The notes under the pieces: model-generated | What the model was told of the DNA's origin: nothing | The model's database searches: none | The model's input: the letters and a program-made list of their open reading frames with translations, nothing else | Origin: Motacilla alba alba | Taxonomy: Eukaryota; Chordata; Aves; Passeriformes; Motacillidae | Reading direction: 5' to 3' | Length of the DNA stretch: 64,000 bases | Assembly: GCF_015832195.1 (NCBI RefSeq) | Contig: NC_052027.1 | Location: 806,001-870,000 of the forward strand | Part shown: one piece after another, positions 24,301-36,300 of the stretch | How the letters are laid out: every line of letters starts with the position of its first letter | Numbering within the stretch: position 1 is the first letter of the stretch | Position numbers and translations under genes: made by a program

Positions 24301-27300
24301 GGCCCCCTGTGAATGAGTATTTACAGTTAAATGGAGATGAACTCTTAGTGTGTTATAGCTCTCACTGCAGCTCCCTTTTAATTCAAATATCTTGTCGCTG
24401 GCCTTGCTGCATCTCCAGTGGGGTTACTCTGTAAAGCTCAGGTGATTTACTGACACTGCTTTTGCCATCTCTATCACTCTCTTCTCACCATTATTCGGGC
24501 TCTGTTACCTCTAATATTTAAGTTTGCCATCACCCGTCTGCCTCTCTTGAGGGTGAAGTTGCTACAGACTGTTTCAGATTCCTCAGAGTGACTTTGGAAT
24601 TACAGGGGAAGTGTAAATGGGATTTAAACTGCATTCCTGTGATGGTCACTGGAAATTGGCCTGTCGATTTTTCACTTACCCCAAAGCAAGCAAACAAAAA
24701 CTTTCAATTGAATTTTATTCCTGTGACAGTTTGATTTCAATTCTCATTTCGTTTGGTGTTGACCAGACACTGAAGTTTCCATTGAAAACACCAGGCTTTG
24801 CCACCACTCCATGCACCCAGGTTTGTGTGTGTATTTACTTCTGGGAACTTCAGTTAGAGAGGTTTAGAAATTGGGGATAAATCCTTCCCTGGCAGGGTGG
24901 GCAGCCCTGGCACAGGTGCCCAGAGCAGCTGGGGCTGCCCCTGGATCCCTGGAGTGCCCGAGGCCAGGCTGGACACTGGGGCTGGAGCAGCCTGGGACAG
25001 TGGGAGGTGTCCCTGCCATGGCAGGGGTGGCACTGGGTGGGATTTAAGGTCCCTTCCAACCCCCAAATCTTGGAATTCCTAATTTGCTTTTTGTAGCAGC
25101 CCTTCAAAGCCTTCAACCCTTGTGTCCATCCAGTTCCCCCATTCCTCATGGACAATTTTGCCACAGAAAATGGGCAGTGTCCTCTTTGACCGAACATTCA
25201 GTGCTTTTCCTTGGCTTCTGTGCCACGGCTGAATTGGAGCAGGGAGCTGAGGTGAGCCTGTCTGCAGGGAGGTGCAGACCTGGGGCCATTAACTAACAGC
25301 AGGCTGTGGCTGCACAGCCTGGGCTTTCCCTGCCTCCAGCCACGGCAGCTCTGGCATTTCCCAGCCCTTTATCCTGTCTTTGAGTGTTCCTCGTAGCTCA
25401 GAACAGCCGGGGTCACTGCCCCTGCTCCTGCACCTGGATCCTGGCCCAGAAAGACAATTTCTGAAAATTCCAGAGCTCCTGAGCCTCTGGCACCTGTGGC
25501 AGGCAGGGCAGCCTGGCTGGAGCTCAGCCTCCTGTCCTGCAGGAGAAGCTCAGGATCCAAAGGGCACTGCTGCCTGGAGAGCCAGGAATGGTTCACGGAG
25601 CAACTTCTGCTCCTCAGGGCTCCTTCCAGCAGGGCTGAGGCCTTGGGAAGCACACCTGGGAATTCTTGCTTTTCCTCCCAGCCTTGGTCACAGAATAACC
25701 CCAGTATAAATCCAGTCCAGCCTTTTAGGGACTGCTTTGACCTCTGGGATTGGTGCTAATCCATGGCATCAAATGTTGTCTGTGCAAGGAGGTGTTCCTG
25801 GTCTGATGGTGCAGCTCTGCCTTGTCTGATCCCAGTTACACCCAAATCCTGTCAGTGTCAGCTCCTCCTCTCTGGAAAAGTGCCCTGTTTCCTTTTCATT
25901 CCTTTTATTTTTATTTTTTTTCTTTTCTAGACAGGCTCAAAGATGTATTTGATCACCAGAAGTTAATTATTGAAGAAGCAAGGGAAGATTCATTCCAAAA
26001 GTGGATGGTTCTTAATGCTCCTGGCAAACAGGCAGCGAGTGAGTTCTCCTCAGTCTCACTGGACCTTTATCCATGTAAAGCTAAATAACAAATGAGAGAA
26101 AGAATGGAAAGAGAATGACCTTGACTATTTTATTGTCTGAGGTGATGCTATACCCTGCCTTGCCATGCACTTAAGGAAGTTTTGGGACCCCTTTCTGGGT
26201 CTGTGTCCTTCACTAATTTCCAAGCCCTGCTGCTCTGCTCATCAAATTAAAGCCATTTCCCCAGGGAATAAAGTAGCTTAGTGCAATAAAGAGCAGCATT
26301 TACCAAACCCAGGGATTCTGGGCAGGACAACAACATATTGAAGTTAGCAAACACAGGTGAAATATCCCCTGAAAGAACAGAGTGATCTAATAGTGCTTTG
26401 CTTCTGGAAACTGTGTTTAGTGTGGGGGGGAAATAAATAATCTGAGCTAAATGTGCCACTTACTGTGCCTGTGCTGGGAGTCTTTGATAGGCTTTGGATA
26501 AAACTCCCAATTCACTGCACTCCAGATGAATTTTGAGTCTTTCAGAGCTTTCACTTAAAAGATTCATTAAGAAATATCCATTCCAGGCAGAGCTCCAAGC
26601 AGCTGCAGTGTTGGCTACCAGCCCCTCCAGAAACAGGATTTAAAGGCCTTTCATGTGTTTGCAAACCAGCAGCTCCAGATCTGTGGCCTTTCCTTCCCTC
26701 CTCCCCCCATCCCACCTTAGGCACAAAATATCAGATATTTAATCCTAAAAAACGCTGCTGCATTTTGAATTCTTGCTTCCAGCCCCTTTGCAGGGCAGGC
26801 AGCCTCAGAGTGAATGCCCCCAGCTGTGGTGCAGTTCATGGGGGGCACCTGCAGCAAGGTCCAGCCTGGGCTGAATTCCACCCAGGCACTGCACTCGAGG
26901 AATAAACACAATTAGCACCCTGTGAAACACCCATGCTCCTGTTTATAGACACACAGCACGTTGAAATGTTAAGTGTGATTAATTAAAACCTCCAAGTGTT
27001 TCTGTCATAGGCAGAGATGTAATGAATAAGTGATGGGGTCTGCCTTCAACACTGAAATTACCTCGCTTCCTTGTAGGTTTTGGGGAGTCTCCCCAAGGAA
27101 AATAGTGCCAAAGCCATGCCAGCTCTGCACGAGCAAACATTTCCACCTGCTGATGACACCCATGGAACCTAAGGTATGTTACTGACTATGGAATACATTA
27201 GTTGGAATATGGAATTAATACGGAATACATTAATTAATTAAGGGATCTAAGAGATGTTAGTAATGTAGAAGTTCTCTGCACGTGAGCTTCAACTCAGGTT

Positions 27301-30300
27301 CTGTGTGTGGGTTAAATTGTGGGTTTTGTGGCTGTTTTCCCAGGCAGCAGAGGCTGCCCAGAGGATTTCTGTCCCCCACCCCTGAGGAGTGTCCCTTTGT
27401 CTGTCCCTGTTTGTCATTGCGGGTTTGGCTCTGAGCATCTGGAGAGGAGCTGCTTGGGAAGTGTGATCCCAAAAGCTCCATCCCAGCCCCAGAAAGGTTA
27501 AATTCATGTTTAACAGCGTGGAGACAGAGCTGGTGCTCACTCAGTCAGTCTGGGAGGCTGCAGCCTCTGCCAGCTGCCCGTGCCAGCCCCGTCCTGCCCT
27601 GTGCCAGGCAGCTCTCAGAAGGAGCAGGGAGAGGAAACCTCCTCCCGTTTGTTTTTCCTGCCTTTTAGACCACAGAGGGTTTTTGTTCCATTTCTGTCAG
27701 CCCCTGACAAGTGTTGTTCCCTTCAGAAGTGCTTTGGAACATCTGTGCCCCGTTCCCTTTCCTGGTTTAGGGTTTTTATTTAATTGGGGTCCTACAGACA
27801 CGGCCCCAGGTGCTGGGCAGGGTATCCCTGTGCTGGGGGTGCTCTCGGGCAGGGCTGCAGGGCAGGGAGCTCTGGAGGAGCCCCTGCCATCCCAGGGAGT
27901 TTCCCTGTGAAAATCTCTAAATCTCTGCGAGTCACCGCTGTCAGGACGAGCCCCAGATGTGTTAGAAAGTCCTTTTCCCAACCCGGCTGTCCAAGAAGGA
28001 GTCAGAGGTCTTGGGCTGTCGTTCTCAAGGTTGTTTATTAATTGTTATCTGGAACATTTTCTGTCTGGCCTGCCGTGGTCTGTTCAGCAGCTCAGCCAGG
28101 GGCACGCTGCCCTCCCACGGGGCTGCTGCTGTCTTTTAGACTAAAAACTACATGTACCATATTTACAGTTCTGTTCCCATACCCATCACCCATGTCAGAC
28201 ACTCAGCTTCTATTCTAAACCAATCTGAAAGTGCCAACATCACCCAAATCATGGAGGCCAGGAAGACGAATGAAGAAGGGCAGGGCACGCCCTGATTCCT
28301 CCACCTTGGAGCCTCAGACCCCATGTACAAAGTCCCAAACCCCCCTGTACAAAATCTCACAACGTTTCCCTTCACCCTGTGGTCACTACTGCTGTGCTAT
28401 CTAAACTTGTGTGACTTGTGATTCTTCATACAGAGTTGGTGATTTGCTCCATGGGCTAAGATCAAAATCCTAGGTGTCCTTGCCTGCCTGCCAAGGTCTC
28501 AGAGCCCCCTCCCGGGGCTCTGGCCATCCAGGGCACCCAGAGGGGTGTCCTGGTTTCCGACACTTTCCAGCATGCTGGGGCTGTGGGGAGCCCCTGCCCT
28601 CTGTGCCCCTGCTCTGCCCAGGTAACCCTGCCCCAGGGCCCTCTCCCAGGGAATCCTCTCCTCCAGAGCCTCTGCGGCCCCTGCAGAGGTGCAGCTTGCA
28701 AGAAATATTTGCAAGAAATATTTGAACTCTCTTCTAGGAGTTAATTTTTTTAAGCCAAAAATTGGGAATGTCCGCTCAGAGTTATCGGTGAAATTGTTGC
28801 TGATTGATCCCACAGATGCTCCCAATGGCTGCACAAGGAGGGGCTGGGTTTGGGGTGATTTATTCAGCTCAATAAAAGCTTTACAAGTGGCTTTAAGGAT
28901 CAAGCAGCTTTAAAGATCATGTTAGCTGATAACTGTTGTGTTATTGTGTCAGAATTAGGACATAAAATCATTTAATTGCCCTATTCTGGTGTTCAGCTCC
29001 TCAGGATGTTTTCCTCTCCACCTCAGGAAATCAGCACATCCCCAGGCAGATTGGAAGGTATAAAATATAAAATATAAAATATCCCTGTCAGAGGTCAGGG
29101 GCCTCAGGGGCAGGAGAGCATTTGGGGTGGGAAGGGGGAAAAGGAAAACCCAAAGTAGAATTTGCTTTTTCTCTTTCTTTGAATTTGTTTTCTTCAAAGC
29201 CAATTAATTTATCAGGCAGAACCTTTGTGGAGACAGGTAATGAAGAATATTCATGGAAAGTGAGTTTAACATTCAAGCATGAATATAAATGTTGGAAAGC
29301 GGAATAAATGAGGGGTTGGTGTTTGGTTTTTGTTATTTTGGGGGTTTTTGCTAACTAAGATATGGCAAACATTGTACTGCAGCTTAATGATGACTCTGTG
29401 CAGCAAAACCCAATCCAGCAGTGAGATGGGATAACAAATATTTGCATTTTAACTGCTCATAAACCATGGCTGCCATTTGGTAATGGTAGTTAAATCCACA
29501 GACTGCCTAGTAAATCATACTTTTAATCATTTTTACACGAGGCAGGGAACTCGAGGAGGGAAAAGGATTGCTCATACACTACTGGTAATCAAATTCATTA
29601 TTATTATTATTATTTCACTCAAATAAGAACTAGTTTTTTCTGTCCCACACAACTTCTGTGGCTGTCCATATTTATTCCACCTGCCTGTGCTAACAAAAAG
29701 AACTGCTTTAATCCAGTGCAGGTAGATTTGGGGCTTATTTGGTAGTTTTTTTCAAACTTTACAAATAGAATCCCACAATTCCAGGCTGGTTTGGGTTGGA
29801 AAAGACATTAAATCCCATCCAGTGCCACCCCTGCCATGGCAGGGACACCTCCCACTGTGCCAAGCCCCAGTGTCAGCCTGGCCTTGGAGCTGTTGAGATG
29901 TGATGGATGCAATTAGACAAAAAAAAAAGAGAGCCAAATCTCTTGCTGGTCCTTTAAATGGAGGCTCAAAAGAGGGAATTTGGCCCTGGAAAAATGATTT
30001 AGATTGGAGTTACTCAAGGGGGAAGGGATTGGTAACAGCTCCACAGAAGAGCTGCCTCAGTTTCCTGCTGCTCTGGGGAGGGCTGGCATTCCAGAGCTGC
30101 TCAGGGACCATCCAAGGTTTTCAGTAGTTCTTGGGGAACAGGGGGTGCCTTGGGATTTTTACCACCTACAGAAGAACGTCCTGACGTTTTCTCACCCCAT
30201 CTCCACGCTGTGCTCCTGCAGGAATTCCCAGGAGAGCATCCAGGAGATTGTGGGATGAGGTGAATCCCCAGTCCCCATGAGTTATGGGGATACAGCCACG

Positions 30301-33300
30301 ATCTAGCGCCAGCTAAATCCACAAAGTGCTTTGGGAACACAAATTCCCGTTTCACAGTGGCAAACATCCCTGCCAAAGGCGGCTGGAAGGAGAATGACCC
30401 TTTCCTGCAGCTGGAGGTGTTTCTGGCTCTGAACATCTCGGGGTCACACAAAAATACTGAGGTGCCCAAGAGTGCACGTGAGTGTGTGCAGAGCCTCAGG
30501 TGTGTGTGTGCAGAGCCTCAAGGTATGCAGGGCCTCAGGTGTGTGCAGGGCCTCAGGTGTGTGCAGAGCCTCAGGTGTGTGCAGAGCCTCAGGTGTGTGC
30601 AGGGCCTCAGGTGTGTGCAGAGCCTCAGGGTGTGCAGAACCTCAGGTGTGTGCAGAGCCTCAGGTGTGTGCAGAGCCTCAGGGTGTGCAGAGCCTCAGGT
30701 GTGTGCATAGCCTCAGGGGTGTGCAGAACCTCAGGTGTGTGCAGGGCCTCAGGGTGTGCAGAGCCTCAGGTGTGTGCAGAGCCTCAGGGTGTGCAGGGCC
30801 CTCAGGGTGTGCAGGGGCTCAGGTGTGTGCAGGGCCCTCAGGTGTGTGCAGGGCCCTCAGGGTGTGCAGAGCCTCAGGGGTGTGCAGGGCCCTCAGGGTG
30901 TGCAGAGCCTCAGGTGTGTGCAGAGCCCTCAGGGTGTGCAGGGGCTCAGGTGTGTGCAGAGCCCTCAGGGTGTGCAGAGCCTCAGGGTGTGCAGAGCCTC
31001 AGGTGTGTGCAGAGCCTCCATTGTGTGCAGAGCCTCAGGGTGTGCAGGGGCTCAGGTGTGTGCAGAGCCCCTCAGGGGTGTGCAGAGCTTCAGGGTGTGC
31101 AGAGCCTCAGGTGTGTGCAGAGCCTCAGGTGTGTGTGTGCAGAGCCTCAAGGTATGCAGGGCCTCAGGTGTGTGCAGGGCCTCAGGTGTGTGCAGAGCCT
31201 CAGGGTGTGCAGAGCTTCAGGTGTGTGCAGAGCTTCAGGTGTGTGCAGGGGCTCAGGGGTGTGCAGAACCTCAGGGTGTGTGCAGAGCCTCAGGGGTGTG
31301 CAGAGCTTCAGGTATGTGCAGAGCCTCAGGTGTGTGCAGAGCCTCAGGTGTGTGCAGAGCCTCAGGGTGTGCAGAGCCTCAGGGTGTGCAGGGGCTCAGG
31401 TGTGTGCAGAGCCCCAGGTGTGTGCAGAGCCTCAGGGTGTGCAGGGGCTCAGGTGTGTGCAGAGCCTCAGGGGTGTGCAGGGCCCTCAGGGTGTGCAGGG
31501 GCTCAGGGGTGTGCAGAGCCTCAGGTGTGTGCAGAGTCTCAGGTGTGTGCAGAGCCCTCAGGGGTGTGCAGGGGCTCAGGGGTGTGCAGAGCCTCAGGGT
31601 GTGCAGAGCCCTCAGGGTGTGCAGAGCCCTCAGGTGTGTGCAGAGCCTCAGGGTGTGCAGAGCCTCAGGTGTGTGCCCCGCACCTGCCCCTCTGCACTCC
31701 TGGCATGTTTGGAATGCACCCTGCTGCCTCCCAGGCTGGCTGCTGGGCCTTGCTGGCAATTCTGGAGCTGCTCTGACCCTCTGGGCCACACGCAGCCCGT
31801 GCCCAGGGGCATTTTGACCTTGGAAATCCATCTGCCTTGTTCCGTGGAGCTGGCAGTGCTGCCTCACCACAGCAAAAGCAGCAGCAGCAGAGAGATTTTA
31901 TAGCACAGATTGGCTTGCTGGGACTGAGGGAGCGCTTGGATTGTTGTTTTCTCAGTGGAATAGATTGATGTGACACCTGAAATGACAGTCAGGAATAGAT
32001 TCTGAACTGCCACCTTCATCTTTAATTAGTACAAGTAATTCTTTTGAACAAAATATGGTTATCATCAGGTTCATCCTGTCCCAGGGAGATTAAAGAGTGC
32101 TTGAAATTCCCTTTTTTTTTGTCCCAGGGGTGGGATAATCCCTGTAATTACCTCATATTATCCACTGATATTCATGTATCATCTCTAGTGATACTGGGAT
32201 CTTCTGCAGATCACTTTGAATATTCAAACAAGTCTTGCTGAGACACTTCTCATTCAGCAGCTGGAGATTCCTCTGCTGGAAATGGTTACTTTGATATAAA
32301 ACTCCCCTCATTGCTTGTTAAATACATGAAAAGGTTGTTAAATGTTGAGTTTTAGACTCACTGTATTTAAATTACTTTAAATATTTCAGTGTGTATAAAA
32401 ATTTTACCTATTTGTTGCCCTCATTTTGAATTTAGTGGTGCACACTGAGAAGTGTTTTCACAGGGGGCTTTAATCAGAGGAAAAAGAGAAGAGAAAAGAG
32501 AGATTTTCATTACTTCAGGAAGAGCAGGGAAAGGCTGCTTTGTTTCGTGTATGGCCAGGAGAATTTCACCTTTGTGGAGAGAAAAACCGGGAAATGTCAT
32601 ATATGCTCTGAATTCCAACAACTCTTTCTCCCTGCAAGCATCGTGCTCTCCTCCAGCTGGTGTGGTCTTTGCAGGCAGCCAGGATGAGGGAAGAGATGAG
32701 AATGTTGACTCCATGTCTCAGAAGGTTTGATTTATTATATTATCATATATATTATATTAAAAATGCTATATTAAAAGTGTACTAAAAGAATAGAGAGAGA
32801 GGATTCATCAGAAGGCTGGGCAGGAACAGAAAGGAATGAATAACAAAGGCTGTGGCTGAGCAGAGCCTGAGCCAGCTGCATCCTTGATTGGTCATTAATT
32901 AGAAACACCTCCCATGGACCAGCCAAGGCAGCACCTGCTGCATCCCACAGCAGCAGAGAGCTCTTGGTTACATTTCCTTCCTGAGGCTCCTCAGCTCTTC
33001 AGGAGAAGAGAATCCTGGCAAAAGGATTTCCATAAAAATATCGGTGACACAGCTGGTGCCACGTGCACTCCTCAGCAGGGCAGGGTGTGCAGCCCGTTCT
33101 GCTGCTGCAGTGTCAGCCTGGCCGGGCATTGAATGCAGCATCTGCAGCCCGGGATGCAGGGGAGCAGCCGCTGCCCCAGCAGCTGAGCTGAGGCTGGTGC
33201 CGGGAGGGCTCTGCTGTGCCCAGCTTCTGCTGTGCCCTGCCCCGGCCCTCAGTGCCTGGCAGCTGCGCTGGGGAGGTGCTGGGAGCAGGTAATGCCGCCC

Positions 33301-36300
33301 AGCTGTCCGTCTGTCTGTCCTGAGAACAGGTAACACCTCCCAGCTGTCCGTCTGTCTGTCCTGGGAACAGGTAACACCTCCCAGCTGTCCGTCTGTCTGT
33401 CTTGGGAACAGGTAACGCCTCCCAGCTGTTTGTCTGTCTGTCCTGCACAGCCTCCCAGCTGTCTGTCTGTCTGTCCTGGGAACAGGTAAGCCCTCCCAGC
33501 TGTCTGTCTGTCCTGCACAACTCCCAGCAGCAGGAGGGTTCTGGGTGCTGGAGGAAGTGCAGGGAGAGCTGGAGTGTGGGCAGCCACCTGCACAGGCACC
33601 AGGCACCTGCAGGTGACACGGGTTCCTGTCACCTGCACAGGCACCTGCAGGTGACATGGGTTACTACCACCTGCATAGGCACCTGCAGGTGACACAGGTT
33701 ACTGCCACCAGGCCCAGCAGGTGTCACAGGTTCCTGCCACCAGGACAGACAGCTGCAGGTGTCACAGGTTGCTGTCCCCAGGATGGATGGGTGTCACATG
33801 TTCCTGTCCCCAGGCCAGGCAGGTGTCACGGGTTCCTGTCCCCAGGACAGACAGCTGCAGGTGTCATGGGTTCCTGTCCCCAGGATGGACCCTGCAGGTG
33901 TCCCAGGTTGCTGCCCCCAGGATGGACAGGTGTCACGGGTTCCTGTCCCCAGGACAGGCAGGTGTCCCAGGTTGCTGTCCCCAGGAGAGACAGCTGCAGG
34001 TGTCCCGGGTTCCTGTCCCCAGGCCAGGCCAGTGTCACAGGTTCCTGTCACCTGCACAGGCAGGTGTCACAGGTTGCTGTCCCCAGGCCAGGCAGGTGTC
34101 ACAGGTTGCTGTCCCCAGGCCAGGCAGGTGTCACGGGTCGCTGTCCCCAGGTCAGCTGCAGGTGTCCCAGGTTGCTGTCCCCAGGCCAGGCAGGTGTCAC
34201 GGGTTCCTGTCCCCAGGATGGACCCTGCAGGTGTCACAGGTCGCTGTCCCCAGGACAGACAGCTGCAGGTGTCCCAGGTTGCTGTCCCCAGGCCAGGCCG
34301 GTGTCCCAGGTTGCTGTCCCCAGGCCAGGCCGGTGTCACGGTTCCTGTCCCCAGGTAAATGCTGGGACACTCCCTGCCCCTGCCGTGCCAGCCTGGCTGC
34401 CTTCGCAGGCTGCTCTGACGAGAGTGCCGCTCACAGAGCCCCTCGCAGCCAGCCCAGCTGCGGAGCTCAGAGAGCTCTGCCAAAAGTGGGATGCCCAAGA
34501 TGATGACCTACCTTTCCTTCCTTTGCACATTTCCAGGGAGCTGTTAAAAATTAAAGATGCCTTTAAGGAGCTTCCCAGAAAACTGGGGAAATGTAGGACA
34601 TGGTGTACCAGCAGGTTACAAAACGAAGCAACTTTCCTGCAATATATTGTGCTGCAGAGCAATTTGCTTCCAAGTGGCTCAAGTATTTCAATTAAGAAAA
34701 ACAATAATCAAGGACAAGCGACGTTTTAGTAGGAGGGGATTGGATTATTTCTATGGTTACTGTGCTGGAGCTGCAACTGGAATCAAAGTTTTAAGATCAA
34801 GGTTACGTTTATGTTTGTTAAAGTGTTGATGTTAATGGATGGTCTTTATAAATACAAACAACTTTGGGTTTTTTGGTTTATTGAGGTTTTTTTAAGGGTA
34901 GGATAGTGGACAGCTGGAGCTATGATTAACTTTATTGGGTTACAGCTTGTGTCACTGCTTTAGCATCAAAGTGAAGGGTTGTGATTATTCCCCTCTCCTA
35001 ACTCTACACATTTAAATGGTGCTCATACTCCATTGTTTTGTTTGTTTTCTTTTCATTGAAGTGCAACTCCAGAGAGCAAAGGGAGATAAAAGACAAGCAC
35101 CCATTCATCCCCCTGCTGAACTCCTGCACCAGGGCTCCGAGGCTGTCTGTGGGGGGAAGGAGGTTTGTGCCTTTCCCACCCCTCCCTCCCGAGCAGGGCT
35201 GCTGCAGGAGGGACAGACAGACAGACATTGCTGCCCCTGCTGAGGCAGAGCCAAAGCTGCTGCCCTGGGCTGTTCCAGCAGAGGAACCCGAGCTGCCAGG
35301 GGCTCTGGCAAGCCCTGAGGGAGCTGTGCTGAGGGCAGATTTGTGGGCTGGAGCAGGACACGGGGCTGAGGCCTGGGGTGGGTGTAAAGCATTGTGGCTT
35401 CCTGCAGCCACCAGGAAAGGGCTTTTCAGAGCCACAGCTGCTCTTCCCACGTGTTTTCCCAGATAACCACAGTTAACAGAGGGGCACTGCCAGGAAACGG
35501 CTGCTGCTTTTTAGGGGGTGGGGGTGGACGTGGCTGCAATGGCTCCGTGGGAAAATATCTGTAAAGGTTTTTTAAAGTATGGGAAAATAACAGAACACAG
35601 GTAAAATCCTTGCAGACGGCAAGGAGAGAGCTTCAGCAACATCCTTGCCTGTAGGATTTCCAGCAGGAGCTGCCTTGGTGGAAGACTGGCCCTGATCAGA
35701 GCTCTGATGCTCTCTTTGAGCAGAGGGAATGACCTGGGCTGGCTCTGCTGGACAGGCAGGGCTGGAGGGTGCAGAGGGGCCAGGGAGGGCTCTGGCTGTG
35801 CTCCCAGGGCTGAGCTGGGCTCAGCCTGGCCTCGCTGCCCCTCCCTGGGTGGTCAGGGCCCTGCTCAAGGCTCCACCTCAGCCAGCAGGAGCAGCCTGTG
35901 CCTGGCACAAAGGCAAGAAAGACACAGAACAAAAATTAAAAAAAAAAAAAAAAGAAAAAAGATAAAGAGGTAAGGATAAAAGAAGAGGGAAGAACAGAGG
36001 AGCCCAGATCTTTCCCTTCAGGCACTTGCCAGCTCTCAGAAAGGTGGTGACACAAGGACAGCAAAGTCCACTTTCTTCTCCTGCTCTATTAAAAGTTTGA
36101 GGGATAGCATCTGCGTTCAGCTTTTTTTAGGAGAGGTATTGAAGTTTGGTGTTGGTGGCACCAGCCTTGCCGTGAAGTTTAGGTGGCTCTGCTTGGGCTT
36201 GGTAATGATCTGCTGAGTTCTTCTGTCTCCTCAAACCTAAGAAGGTCTCAACATCTCATCGCTCTTGCCCCACATAGCCCAGCCCCAGCAAGAAAGTGCC

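Noticed and set aside
28163..28375. Minus-strand 70-codon frame, also at 53275-53487
   Set aside because: It lies wholly inside the LTR of family B, which is non-coding; conservation between copies reflects recent common origin.
30472..31903. Open frames of 434, 473 and 360 codons
   Set aside because: They come from the 17/18-bp array in three frames at once and start inside the repeat.
33656..34408. First 250 codons of a 357-codon open frame
   Set aside because: They lie in the 30-38-bp minisatellite. Only the part from 34409 has exon character.
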